From Tubiluchus corallicola (Eukaryota > Priapulida > Priapulimorpha > Priapulimorphida > Tubiluchidae), in NCBI GenBank assembly GCA_030141605.1, contig JAQGDQ010002409.1, positions 1-64,000 on the forward strand: a stretch of DNA of 64,000 nt. The letters are read 5' to 3'. The notes under the pieces are model-generated. The model saw only the letters and a program-made list of their open reading frames with translations. It did not search any database and was not told the DNA's origin. The position numbers were made by a program, and so were the translations under genes. Positions 50,353 through 59,665 of this stretch are shown here, piece by piece. Numbering within the stretch: the stretch's first letter is position 1; each line of letters begins with the position of its first letter.

Positions 50353-52293
50353 TTAATTTCTTCCATATTTTTTTATTATACTATAAGCTTGACTTAACCC
50401 TAATTCGGCAGATTTGCTAAGGTCTGTATTAGCTTTCTTTTTTTGATTTAATATCAATTGTATAATACCTCTATTGTAGTAGGCTTCTGCAAAGTCTGGG
50501 TTTGCATTGATGGCAAAAGTATAATTGAGCAGAGATTCTTCATACTTTTGCGATTTACTAAGCACATTGGCTTTATTGTAATAGGTAATGTAAAGTTGGT
50601 GAATATTAATATCATCAATAAGTTGCTCATATAGCTCAATTGCTTCGGTATAATCTATAATGGCAACTGTAGATGAAGTGCTAAATGAATTGATATACTC
50701 GTTCATCTCAACTATAGTGTTAGCTTTGTTAAGTAGTGCTATGTAATTTTGAGGTGTTTGAGCGAGCAATGTATCGTAATGGCTAATAGCTTGCACGTAA
50801 TTATGCTTTTCTGCTTGTAGCAATGCTTGTTTTATGTGCTTTAGAACGAAGTTTGCTTCATTTTTCTGTATTTGTTCTATCTGTCTGCTGATTTCTTTTT
50901 CTGTATTTTCTTTCAGCTTGTTTGTGATATAAAGAGGATGTTTGGTTTTTGTTTGGCGGTTGATGTTTTCTATGATCTCAGAATAATGTTGTGTGCCTTG
51001 GAGTGTTTTTTTATCTGTTTCATAACTGATGTAAAAATTTTTCTCTAATGTAACTGGCACATCCTGATACTGTATGCGTCCGTCTTTTATTGCTTTTTCT
51101 TTGTCTATACCATAATCCGGAAAGTCAAACTCTATATATTTTTCAAGGTTGCTTGCAGTATCAGTAAGGGCAAAGTATTTACTTTGTTGCTTAGTTCTTA
51201 TTTCATTGTATCTTCTTTCAGCTTCTTCTTTGTCTTCTATTGCTCCCGCATGATCATTTATGTTTTTTTTGGCAGATGCCCTCGCTTCATAAGCGTGAGT
51301 GAAATAAGGAAATATGTCTATGGCTTTGCTAAAATCTTCTATGGCTTGATAGTAATTTTCTGTTCGAAGTTTTAATAAACCTCGGTTATAATATATAAGA
51401 ATATTTTGAGGATTGATTTCTGCTGCTTTATTAAAATTTTCAAGAGCATTACGGGTATCTCCCATTTCTTGGTAGAGCAAGGCTTTGTTGAAGTAGGCAA
51501 GTGGATTTTCTGGCTCAATTTCCAACATTTTATTGTAATCTTCCATTGCTTTTGAATATAGTTTCTTTTTGGCATAGGTTAAAGCTCTAAAATTGTAGGT
51601 GTGTGTGTTTTTAGGATTGATAAGTAGTACTTTTTCAAAATTTTCTAAGGCTTCGTCGTATTGCTCCAGTTGATATTGTGTTACTCCTTTACCATGTATA
51701 GCATCGCTGTGCATTGGGTTAAGGTCTATAGCTTTGCTAAATTCCTGCAATGCTTCTACGTAGTTTTTCTTTTGGTTTTTAATGATACCAAGATAGTAAT
51801 GTGCTTCGTAATTGCTCTCGTTATTGGTTATTTCTTTTTCTGCAGCTATTTCAGCTTCTGGGTATTGTTTCAGCTCTATGTGTGCAATAGCTTTACTAAG
51901 AAGTAGCCCACTGTTTTTAGGGTCTGTTTTTAAACCTTGTTCAAAATCCTTTAAGGCTTGCAAGTATTCTTTTTGTTGTAGCTTTATAGTGCCTCGGTAA
52001 AATAGTGCTTCTGCAAGGTAGGGTTTTATTTGCAGCACCTTGTTGAAGTCTTGTTCTGCTCCTATATAATCACCAAGGTTGAACTTAGCAATTCCTCTGT
52101 AAAGATAGGGTTCTGCAAGGTAGGGTTTTAATTTTATAACAGTATTGGCTCTTTTAATGGCTTCAGGATAGTTCTTAAAATAAATTTCGTTACGGGCAAG
52201 AATGAGGTAACGGTTCATATTAAACTGCGAATAAACAGACTGGTAGCAAAGAAAGAGTAGTAATATTATTATGAGCAGCTTTGCTTTTTTCAT
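50353..52293 (-). CDS. Exported TPR-repeat protein
   Basis: 646 residues. A signal peptide or membrane anchor (about 1-23) is followed by at least ten TPR units (about 25-370: AYLYRGIAKFNLGDYIGAE-type repeats, each near 34 residues). A linker without repeats follows (about 380-480), then further TPRs to the end (AYYNRGIIQLILNQKKKA). It probably scaffolds a periplasmic or membrane complex. A TAAATTTG element on - at 52298-52305 lies just 5 bp before the start, which would give a leaderless mRNA if used. Single-gene unit. Confidence 0.9.
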   Translation of the reverse strand: MKKAKLLIIILLLFLCYQSVYSQFNMNRYLILARNEIYFKNYPEAIKRANTVIKLKPYLAEPYLYRGIAKFNLGDYIGAEQDFNKVLQIKPYLAEALFYRGTIKLQQKEYLQALKDFEQGLKTDPKNSGLLLSKAIAHIELKQYPEAEIAAEKEITNNESNYEAHYYLGIIKNQKKNYVEALQEFSKAIDLNPMHSDAIHGKGVTQYQLEQYDEALENFEKVLLINPKNTHTYNFRALTYAKKKLYSKAMEDYNKMLEIEPENPLAYFNKALLYQEMGDTRNALENFNKAAEINPQNILIYYNRGLLKLRTENYYQAIEDFSKAIDIFPYFTHAYEARASAKKNINDHAGAIEDKEEAERRYNEIRTKQQSKYFALTDTASNLEKYIEFDFPDYGIDKEKAIKDGRIQYQDVPVTLEKNFYISYETDKKTLQGTQHYSEIIENINRQTKTKHPLYITNKLKENTEKEISRQIEQIQKNEANFVLKHIKQALLQAEKHNYVQAISHYDTLLAQTPQNYIALLNKANTIVEMNEYINSFSTSSTVAIIDYTEAIELYEQLIDDINIHQLYITYYNKANVLSKSQKYEESLLNYTFAINANPDFAEAYYNRGIIQLILNQKKKANTDLSKSAELGLSQAYSIIKKYGRN

Positions 52294-52441
52294 TCTGCAA
52301 ATTTAGTGAAAAAATAGAAAAATATTTGTTAATATCTAAAAATGTAAATTTATTTAGTTAGGTAATTCACTTTAGAAGTGTATCCTAAATATAACTAATC
52401 TTCTTATTATATTTTGTAACTTGCACTGGTAAATTGAAGTT

Positions 52442-53686
52442 ATGATTGATTTTCTGTTGGATTATTTAATTGGTTTGTTTCATTTATTGAATGAAATGTC
52501 TCCTTATCTGTTATTGGGTTTATTGGTGGCGGGTGTATTATATGTGTATTTTCCAAAGCAAAAGGTGTATCGTTATTTAGGCAATAGGGACAAATTAGCT
52601 CCATTAAAAGCTTCATTGTTTGGTATTCCTTTGCCTTTATGCTCCTGTGGGGTGATACCTACGGGAATTTCTATTTATAAAAATGGAGCTTCCAAAGGGG
52701 CTTCTGTATCGTTTTTAATTTCTACGCCACAAACAGGTGTAGATTCCATTTTAGTTACTTATTCTCTGTTGGGTTTACCTTTTGCTTTGTTACGTCCTTT
52801 CATCGCTTTATTTACAGGAGTATTTGGGGGCGTATTGGTGAACAAGTTTGTGGGGCAAGAGGAAAGCGGTATTAAACAGGAACTTAAAGATGAAGGTAGA
52901 AAAGATATTAATAAAAATAAGTTGAGAACCATATTGACTTATTCGTTTATAGATTTTTTGCAGGATATTTACAAGTGGTTGATTATTGGTATTTTATTAG
53001 CGGGTGTTATTTCTATGGCTATTCCTGATGAGTTTTTCAGTAAATATACAGGTGAAGGTGTGATGGGTATGCTGATGATGCTGGTTCTATCTACTCCGTT
53101 GTATGTGTGTGCTACGGCTTCTGTTCCGATTGCTGCTGCTTTGATGGTAAAAGGAGTGTCGGCAGGTGCAGTATTAGTTTTTTTAATGGCAGGTCCTGCT
53201 ACAAATGTGGCTACAATGGTTGTGATTTATAAAGCCTTGGGCAAAAAAACTTTGCTATGGTATATGGTTTCTATTGTTGGTGGTGCATTTTTGTTTGGGT
53301 GCTTGATTGATACATTGCTGCCTAAGGAGTGGTTTACATTGAGTACTGGGAATGTAGAACCTCATATACATTCTACGTGGTTTTGGTTGCAGACATTATG
53401 CTCTATAATATTGATAGGGGCTATGGGAAATATTTTCTTCAGAAAGTTGTTGATAAGGAAAAGAAGCAAAATTAAAAATAATGATATGAGAACTGTGGTA
53501 TTTGTAGATGGTATGACTTGTAATGGCTGTAAGGAAAATGTTGAGCAAGGTATTAAAGGGTTGAAGGATGTGAAGTTAGTAGAAGTAAATTTGAGCAATG
53601 GAGAAGTAGTTATCGAAGGTGAGAATGTAGATATAAAGCAAGTAGAAAAGGTAATAGAAGGTTTAGGGTATAGTATAAAAAAATAA
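52442..53686 (+). CDS. SO_0444-type Cu/Zn efflux permease with HMA domain
   Basis: 414 residues. The permease part (about 1-335) has eight or so membrane spans and the signatures PLCSCGVIPTGISIYKNGAS, SFLISTPQTGVDS, STPLYVCATASVPIAAALM and MAGPATNVATM with two Cys sites. This family (formerly DUF318) is linked to copper and zinc efflux. The C-terminus (about 350-414) is a heavy-metal-associated domain with MTCNGC, which would deliver a metal ion. The two parts are separate genes in some bacteria. No metal-responsive regulator is next to it. Confidence 0.9.
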   Translation: MIDFLLDYLIGLFHLLNEMSPYLLLGLLVAGVLYVYFPKQKVYRYLGNRDKLAPLKASLFGIPLPLCSCGVIPTGISIYKNGASKGASVSFLISTPQTGVDSILVTYSLLGLPFALLRPFIALFTGVFGGVLVNKFVGQEESGIKQELKDEGRKDINKNKLRTILTYSFIDFLQDIYKWLIIGILLAGVISMAIPDEFFSKYTGEGVMGMLMMLVLSTPLYVCATASVPIAAALMVKGVSAGAVLVFLMAGPATNVATMVVIYKALGKKTLLWYMVSIVGGAFLFGCLIDTLLPKEWFTLSTGNVEPHIHSTWFWLQTLCSIILIGAMGNIFFRKLLIRKRSKIKNNDMRTVVFVDGMTCNGCKENVEQGIKGLKDVKLVEVNLSNGEVVIEGENVDIKQVEKVIEGLGYSIKK

Positions 53687-53729
53687 AAGTTGAAAATGTT
53701 TGTTTTTGGGCTATGTTTCTTAAAAATTC

Positions 53730-54773
53730 TTAATTTTCAATTCTTCCCCAGTTTTGTTTTTTCACCCACTCTACTACAAATTTTGCATTTTCATAGGGTA
53801 TATCGGGTGGGAAGCCGTGTCCAAAGTTGAATATCCAATTATGGTTTTCCTTTCCAAATTTCAAATATACTTGTAGCATCTTTTCTATCTGTTGTTTGTC
53901 GGCATAAAGCCATCTTGGGTCTAAATTACCTTGCAACGAAATGTTAGAAGGGATGTTTTTCCTTGCCTCTATTAGTGAGGTTTGCCAGTCTATACTGATA
54001 CAGTCAGCAATATTATTATCCAGTTGGTATATCCCTGTTCCTAGTCCTTTAGGAAAATAGATAGTGGGAATACCTTGTTTTCTTACTGCTTCAGAGATTT
54101 TTTTAATATTTGGCAGGATGTATTGCAAGTAAAATGTTTGAGGTAACAAGTCGGCGTGAGATTCAAATATTTGAAAAACTTCTATTCCGTGTTTTATCTG
54201 AGATTGGGCATATTGTATAGAGACTTCTGTTATTTTATCTAGTATTTTTAGTGATAGTTCGGTGTTTTGGTAAAGCATCTTTACGGCATCAGGAAAGTTG
54301 GCTCTCCCACTTATGCCTTGAACCATATAGCAAAAAGTGGTGAGGGGAGCTCCACAAAAACCTATAAGTGGTATATTTTTAGGTTTCTCTTTCACTATTT
54401 GCTCTATAGCTTGGTAGATATGTAAAAGTTTTTCTTCGTTGAATTGCAAAGCTGCTAAGGGGTTTGCATTATCTTTCAAAGGCTTAGAGAATACAGGGCC
54501 TTTGTTTGTAAATTTTAGTTCCATCCCCATTGCCTCAGGTATTACTAATATATCGGAAAAAAGTATAGCTGCATCTACACCTAAGTCGTTGATGGGTAAG
54601 AGGGTAACTTTTGTAGCCAGTTCGGGCGTTTTCATCAATTGTTCAAAAGTATATTTTTGCCTCAATTTTCTATACGAATGTAGTACCCTGCCGGCTTGCC
54701 TCATAAACCATACGGGGGGACGTTTTTGTTTTTTCCCTCTTATAGCATCAGTTAGCAGATAGTTCATCATCAA
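53730..54773 (-). CDS. hemE: Uroporphyrinogen decarboxylase
   Basis: 347 residues. It removes four carboxyls from uroporphyrinogen III to give coproporphyrinogen. Signatures: PPVWFMRQAGRVLHSYR with two substrate-binding Arg, ILFSDILVIPEA with the catalytic Asp, GFCGAPLTTFCYM and NFGHGFPPDIPYENAKF. The start (three ATG in a row from 54773) overlaps the hemA end by 20-26 bp, so the two heme enzymes are translationally coupled. Confidence 0.96.
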   Translation of the reverse strand: MMMNYLLTDAIRGKKQKRPPVWFMRQAGRVLHSYRKLRQKYTFEQLMKTPELATKVTLLPINDLGVDAAILFSDILVIPEAMGMELKFTNKGPVFSKPLKDNANPLAALQFNEEKLLHIYQAIEQIVKEKPKNIPLIGFCGAPLTTFCYMVQGISGRANFPDAVKMLYQNTELSLKILDKITEVSIQYAQSQIKHGIEVFQIFESHADLLPQTFYLQYILPNIKKISEAVRKQGIPTIYFPKGLGTGIYQLDNNIADCISIDWQTSLIEARKNIPSNISLQGNLDPRWLYADKQQIEKMLQVYLKFGKENHNWIFNFGHGFPPDIPYENAKFVVEWVKKQNWGRIEN

Positions 54774-56034
54774 TTTTTATATTAAAAGTTCTTTGTAGTG
54801 CAGAGCCAATATTAAATAGCTCTGAAGGTTTGGCAACTTGCCTTAAATTTTGCATTATTATTTTGATGATTTTATCGGAATGATTTTTTATTAGTTTTTC
54901 TACAATTTGTTTTTGCGTGTCTGTCATATTTCTCAAGTCAGGCTCGTAAGTATGTAGAGTTGTCTCTACCATATTATCAAATTCTATTTTTAGTTTTTTC
55001 ATTACAGGTACTACTGTTTGCAGATTGTACCATTCATAGTATTCTTCAAATATTTGGTCAATTATTTTTTCTACTTTATCGGTTTCTGCCTTACGGCGTA
55101 GTAGGTTCTTATCTATCAGCCGTTCGAAATCATCCATAGAGTATAATTCCACATTGTTTAATGTATTTATATGTGGATCTATGTTGCGAGGTACTGCAAT
55201 GTCTATAAAATAGGTTTTTTTGTGTTTTGTAGAAATATTTTGTAGATGTTTTTTGTTGATGATGTATGTTTTTGAACCGGTAGCCGTAACAACTACATCG
55301 AAGTTGTTTAACTGTTCTATTATATTATCAAACTGAAAAACACATCCCCCGTAGGTTTTTGCCAATTTTTGTGTTTTTTCTTCTGTTCTGTTTGCAAAGC
55401 AAAGCTCTGATTTTACAAATGTTTTAAGGATATTCTTTATTACTACTTTTGATATTTTACCTGCTCCTATTAGTAATATTTTTACTTTTTGTTGAGGGGT
55501 GAAAAAATCTTTGAGTAGTTCTGCAACTATCGAGCCAATAGATACAGCTCCATCGCTAAGGTTGGTTTTGGAACGTGATTTTTTGCCTGCTTGTATAGCT
55601 GTTTGAAACAGTTTATTAAGCAAAATATCAACAGTGCTGCTTTTTTCTGCTATGTGGTAAGCTGTTTTTACTTGTCCTTGTATTTCAAATTCGCCTACCA
55701 CCATAGAATTTAACCCTGCTACTACTTTAAAAAGGTGCTTTACTGCTGAATGACAGTGTTTTTTATATAGATATCCTTTTAGTTCTTGATGAGAGATACT
55801 GTGATAATCTGCTATAAAGTCTATAATGTTTTTTATGCCTTGCTCTTTGTCTTTTGCTGATGCATATACTTCTACTCTGTTGCACGTAGATATGATTACT
55901 GCCCCTTGTATCTCTTTATATTTTGATACAAGTTTTTTGAGTGCTTGAGGCAATATATTTTCTGAAAAATGTATTTTTTCTCTTACTTCTACTGATGCTT
56001 TGTTGTGATTAAGTCCTACTAATATAGTGTGCAT
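54748..56034 (-). CDS. hemA: Glutamyl-tRNA reductase
   Basis: 428 residues. It reduces glutamyl-tRNA to glutamate-1-semialdehyde, the entry to heme by the C5 route. LVGLNHNKASVEVREKI and ISTCNRVEVYAS, with the catalytic Cys, mark the N-terminal domain; LIGAGKISKVV is the NADPH site; a long C-terminal dimerisation helix follows. It starts 16 bp downstream of the GT2 gene's stop side neighbour and precedes hemE. hemL, hemB, hemC and hemD are not in view. Confidence 0.96.
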   Translation of the reverse strand: MHTILVGLNHNKASVEVREKIHFSENILPQALKKLVSKYKEIQGAVIISTCNRVEVYASAKDKEQGIKNIIDFIADYHSISHQELKGYLYKKHCHSAVKHLFKVVAGLNSMVVGEFEIQGQVKTAYHIAEKSSTVDILLNKLFQTAIQAGKKSRSKTNLSDGAVSIGSIVAELLKDFFTPQQKVKILLIGAGKISKVVIKNILKTFVKSELCFANRTEEKTQKLAKTYGGCVFQFDNIIEQLNNFDVVVTATGSKTYIINKKHLQNISTKHKKTYFIDIAVPRNIDPHINTLNNVELYSMDDFERLIDKNLLRRKAETDKVEKIIDQIFEEYYEWYNLQTVVPVMKKLKIEFDNMVETTLHTYEPDLRNMTDTQKQIVEKLIKNHSDKIIKIIMQNLRQVAKPSELFNIGSALQRTFNIKIDDELSAN

Positions 56035-56050
56035 TCTGCTTAGACTGTTC

Positions 56051-56923
56051 TTATACTATTTTATAGTTTTTATATTCTCCTAACTGAAATCCAAAATATT
56101 TTTCTGTGAAAAGTTTTATTTTGTCTTTAAATGTAAACACATTTTGCTTGGGGTTGTGTTCAAATTTCCAAGAAACATTTGCTATCCTTTTTCTCATTAC
56201 TTTAGGGTGTGTTTCTTCAAATTTGTAAAGAGCATTCACATTATTCGTATATTGAAAATCATTTTTACTGTATATGTTCTTTTCCATCCACTTGTCATCG
56301 TGATAGAGTTTACTCATAGAGTTTATTTTTCCTTGCATTGCTTTAGGTTTTCTCACATAGCCGTAGTGGTATATGTATGCATCTATTGGTTTTACATTTA
56401 ACTTTTTGTCGTTGTCTTTTCTAAATCCCTGTGCATCTTTGTATGAATATATGTTTTTGTTGTTTCGTATTACTCTTATTTCTTTTCTATACCAATGAGT
56501 TGATGCTCCTACATAGTTGTACGCACCATAAAAGTGCAAATATTTAAAAAGCAGCCCATCTACTCTGGAGTTGTTTTTGTATTTCTCCATTGCAGATTTT
56601 ATAGTATCTAAGTATTTTTCGTGAACTACCTCATCGCCCTGTATGTAGAATGCCCAATTGGCATCATCTGCTATTTCTTTAAATGCTTTATCTGTCTCTA
56701 ATGCCAATGTGTGCCCACCTTCTCTAATACTATCGTCCCAAATAGTTTCTATAACTCTTATTTTAGGGTCTATTTTTTTTATTATATCCAAAGTATTATC
56801 ATTGGACTTACCCACTGCTATTACAAAATCATCGCAAATAGGAAGGATGGATTTGATAGCCTCTTCTGTAGGGTAGTCCAGATTTTGCATATTGCGAACA
56901 AATGAAAAACCTGCTACTTTCAT
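56051..56923 (-). CDS. Family 2-like glycosyltransferase
   Basis: 290 residues, no signal peptide. GT-A features: KVAGFSFVRNMQ, DDFVIAVGKSNDNT, and an acidic motif FYIQGDEVVHEKY in the metal position, followed by YLHFYGAYNYVGAS and HYGYVRKP. It is related to uncharacterised GT2 enzymes of surface polysaccharide synthesis. It lies upstream of hemA-hemE by 16 bp but has no evident role in heme synthesis. Sugar donor unknown. Confidence 0.85.
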   Translation of the reverse strand: MKVAGFSFVRNMQNLDYPTEEAIKSILPICDDFVIAVGKSNDNTLDIIKKIDPKIRVIETIWDDSIREGGHTLALETDKAFKEIADDANWAFYIQGDEVVHEKYLDTIKSAMEKYKNNSRVDGLLFKYLHFYGAYNYVGASTHWYRKEIRVIRNNKNIYSYKDAQGFRKDNDKKLNVKPIDAYIYHYGYVRKPKAMQGKINSMSKLYHDDKWMEKNIYSKNDFQYTNNVNALYKFEETHPKVMRKRIANVSWKFEHNPKQNVFTFKDKIKLFTEKYFGFQLGEYKNYKIV

Positions 56924-56936
56924 ATTTTATTTATAG

Positions 56937-56963
56937 TAAAGCCAAGGTATTGCCTTGGCTTTA
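56937..56963. terminator. Hairpin between AsmA-like and glycosyltransferase genes
   Basis: An 11-bp perfect stem (56937-56947 with 56953-56963) with a 5-base loop. It lies after the AsmA-like stop on - and before the glycosyltransferase start. There is no strong T run on either side, so it may attenuate rather than fully stop transcription. Confidence 0.65.
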
Positions 56964-56983
56964 AATGTTATGTTATGTTCTTC

Positions 56984-59653
56984 CTAAAATCCAAATCCTT
57001 TTATAAAGCCTTTGGCTTTGTTTTCAAGTTCTTTCTCTAATTTTTTCTTTTCTTCGTTGGTTTTCTTTTTAATCTCTTCTTCTACCTTTTTCTTTAATTC
57101 TTCCTCTGCTTTTTTCACTTCCTCTTTTATTAGTTTTTCCGCTGCTCCTTTAGCTGTATTAACTATTGTTTCCTTGGCTTCATTTAAATCAGGAGATACC
57201 TTAGGACTATCCAATGTTCCCGTTATTTTTATAGTTACAGGTAAGTTTTCAGGTCTCACGGAGCTTGGTACTTGTTTTAGTGCGTTGCTAATTTCAGAGC
57301 CTAACTCTTCTACTGGCACATTCATCTTTATTCTATAATCTATGTTTCCATCAAGACCTTGTTTCCCCCAGAATGTTGCTTGTCTTCCTGCTATATTTGT
57401 CATAAAAGGTTTCACTTCTAAATTGCCATCTTTTATTGCATACTCTATATGCAAATTAGATATACTCAATCTTTTATACTCATTGTTTTTAAGCAGATCT
57501 GCTAGTTTATTGAATGCATCTGTTCCTTCTATCAACACGTCTTTTGATGTTAAAGAGCCTTCGGCATTAATAGTCTTCATAACAGGTGTTAGCTCAGAGT
57601 CCAAATCGCTACGATATTTAAGTTTAGTTGAAACCTTACCTTGTGTGTTGAGTGCTATTGGCACCATTTTCTCCACTATGCTAAACGAATTATAAGTATC
57701 TTTAAGGTCAATATTAGAAGCGTTGAAATCAAAGTTCATTTTGGGTTTTTTAGGATTTTGGGTACTAAAACTACCTGTAGCTACCATACTGCCTTGCAAT
57801 AAGTTCATTTTAAAATTATTAATTCTGGCGACACCATCTTTAAGTGTAAGTTTTCCATAAGTGTTTGTTATAAGCAATTTGTCATAGAGTATTTTATCTA
57901 TGTTGGTTTGGAATGTGATATCTAAATTTCGAGGTATTTCTATTAGTTCTTCATCGCTTACTGGTGGTAAAGGTTTCTCTTCTGTTTTTGCGTCAGTAGT
58001 AATTTTTCTTTCTTCTGTTTCTTCTTCATCGCTTAAGAATTCATTAATATCTATATTTTTGGAGTTGAGCCTTAAATCACCACGTAAAGTAGCATCACTT
58101 AATGCATAAGGAATATAGTTTTCTACTTTTCCATAAAGTTTAAAATCGCTTTTGCCCACATAGGAATCAAAGTCTTTTAATTCTAAATATTGTGATGTAA
58201 ACATTAACCACGAATTCTTAATGGTTACCCCTTGCGGTAAGCTGGAGCTTGTAAAGTTAAAATCAGTAAGTTTAACATCCCCTGTTACAACAAATTTTTC
58301 ATATTGTTTTTTTTCTGCATAGGACAATTTGCCATCGAATGATATATCAGCTCCTATTTTTCCATCTATTACCATATCTTCTAAGTGTATAGCTTTTTTG
58401 AGATTTGCAAGATTTATATTGCCTTTTAGCCCTCCTTTTATTTGAGGATCACTTATTGGGGTTTTTACTAGTAGATTTGCTCCAAATTGATTATCAATAA
58501 TAGACATATTAAACTTAGATAAATCCACTATAGTATAATCTAAGTCACCTCCCTTATTATTCACTTTTAAGTCTATGTTGATATTTTTCACTGCTTCGGG
58601 TAGGTCAGGGTATTGTATTTCGGCATCTGCAACGTTTAGCTCTATGCCAAAAGCAGGGTATTCTTCTTCTTTATACACTCCTTTCGCATAACCATTAAGA
58701 GCAAGGGTGCCGGAAGTTTTAATATTTTCAAAATCTTTGGAATACATTGCAGGTATAAATGAAAGTAGGGTTTTGAAAGTAGTTTGTTTGGTTTGGAAGG
58801 TGATATTCATATCATAACCTTCTTCCAACATTGCGAACTGTCCATCAAAACCAAGTGATAGGGCATTGAGATCTATGGTGTTTTCTCTAAATGTAAATGC
58901 CATATTGTCTAGGTCAGCACTAATATCTGCCTTCATATTCAAGGCTACATTATTAGCATATTTTACATCTCCCATCAAAAAAAGGATGTTGTTTATACTT
59001 GATTCTACTAGCAAATTGGTTTCATTAGCAGAAAAATCGCCTTTTATAAGTAAATTAAAATTTTCAAGATTGGCATATATATCAGATACTTGGTCGTTGT
59101 AGGTAATATTTGCATTTTTAATTATAAATTCGTTCAGTGCTATGGAAAATCCAGAATCGTCAACATCTTTTGTCTTTTTTTCTTCTATTTCTCCTTCTTC
59201 AATCGCAGAAGGAGATGCAGTAGAGGTTTGTTCTGTTTCCTTAGTTATATCCCAGTTGGCTTTACCATCTTTTAACACATTAGCATAAATAATAGGTTCA
59301 TCCAATGTGATAGTTTTTATATTTATTTGCCCTCCATTTATCACACTCATTAAGTCTACTGACAATGCAAATAATTCTAAAGACAATAGAGTATCTCCTT
59401 CAAATTCGTCAATGCCAGTAACTATAAGCCTTTCTAAATCGATGGTAAAGTCAGGAAAATTTCTAAACAATGTTAAACTAAAATCCTCAAATTCTACTTT
59501 TGCGTTTACATTTTTATTGATAATAACTTCTACTTTACTAAGTATCTCATCCTTAAATATCATTGGCACAAATATCAATGCTGATGTCAGCAATAATATT
59601 ATCACAACAATAACTATAAATATTTTTTTTACCACTTTTATTATTTTTTTCAT
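56984..59653 (-). CDS. AsmA family protein
   Basis: 889 residues. An N-terminal membrane span (about 12-32), an AsmA N-terminal domain (FPDFTIDLERLIVTGID), a long beta-rich groove-like body and the AsmA C-terminal 2 region (GSLTSKDVLIEGTDAFNKLADLL). AsmA-like proteins bridge the envelope and are thought to move lipids to the outer membrane. The last 60 residues form an extremely Lys/Glu-rich helix. It starts 12 bp after the dnaB stop, suggesting shared transcription. Confidence 0.9.
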   Translation of the reverse strand: MKKIIKVVKKIFIVIVVIILLLTSALIFVPMIFKDEILSKVEVIINKNVNAKVEFEDFSLTLFRNFPDFTIDLERLIVTGIDEFEGDTLLSLELFALSVDLMSVINGGQINIKTITLDEPIIYANVLKDGKANWDITKETEQTSTASPSAIEEGEIEEKKTKDVDDSGFSIALNEFIIKNANITYNDQVSDIYANLENFNLLIKGDFSANETNLLVESSINNILFLMGDVKYANNVALNMKADISADLDNMAFTFRENTIDLNALSLGFDGQFAMLEEGYDMNITFQTKQTTFKTLLSFIPAMYSKDFENIKTSGTLALNGYAKGVYKEEEYPAFGIELNVADAEIQYPDLPEAVKNINIDLKVNNKGGDLDYTIVDLSKFNMSIIDNQFGANLLVKTPISDPQIKGGLKGNINLANLKKAIHLEDMVIDGKIGADISFDGKLSYAEKKQYEKFVVTGDVKLTDFNFTSSSLPQGVTIKNSWLMFTSQYLELKDFDSYVGKSDFKLYGKVENYIPYALSDATLRGDLRLNSKNIDINEFLSDEEETEERKITTDAKTEEKPLPPVSDEELIEIPRNLDITFQTNIDKILYDKLLITNTYGKLTLKDGVARINNFKMNLLQGSMVATGSFSTQNPKKPKMNFDFNASNIDLKDTYNSFSIVEKMVPIALNTQGKVSTKLKYRSDLDSELTPVMKTINAEGSLTSKDVLIEGTDAFNKLADLLKNNEYKRLSISNLHIEYAIKDGNLEVKPFMTNIAGRQATFWGKQGLDGNIDYRIKMNVPVEELGSEISNALKQVPSSVRPENLPVTIKITGTLDSPKVSPDLNEAKETIVNTAKGAAEKLIKEEVKKAEEELKKKVEEEIKKKTNEEKKKLEKELENKAKGFIKGFGF

Positions 59654-59665
59654 TTTTGTTTTTGT

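Noticed and set aside
53690-53740. Inverted repeat TTGAAAAT / ATTTTCAA between the efflux permease and hemE
   Set aside because: Only 8 bp with a loop of about 35 bases and overlapping the hemE end; too weak for a terminator call.
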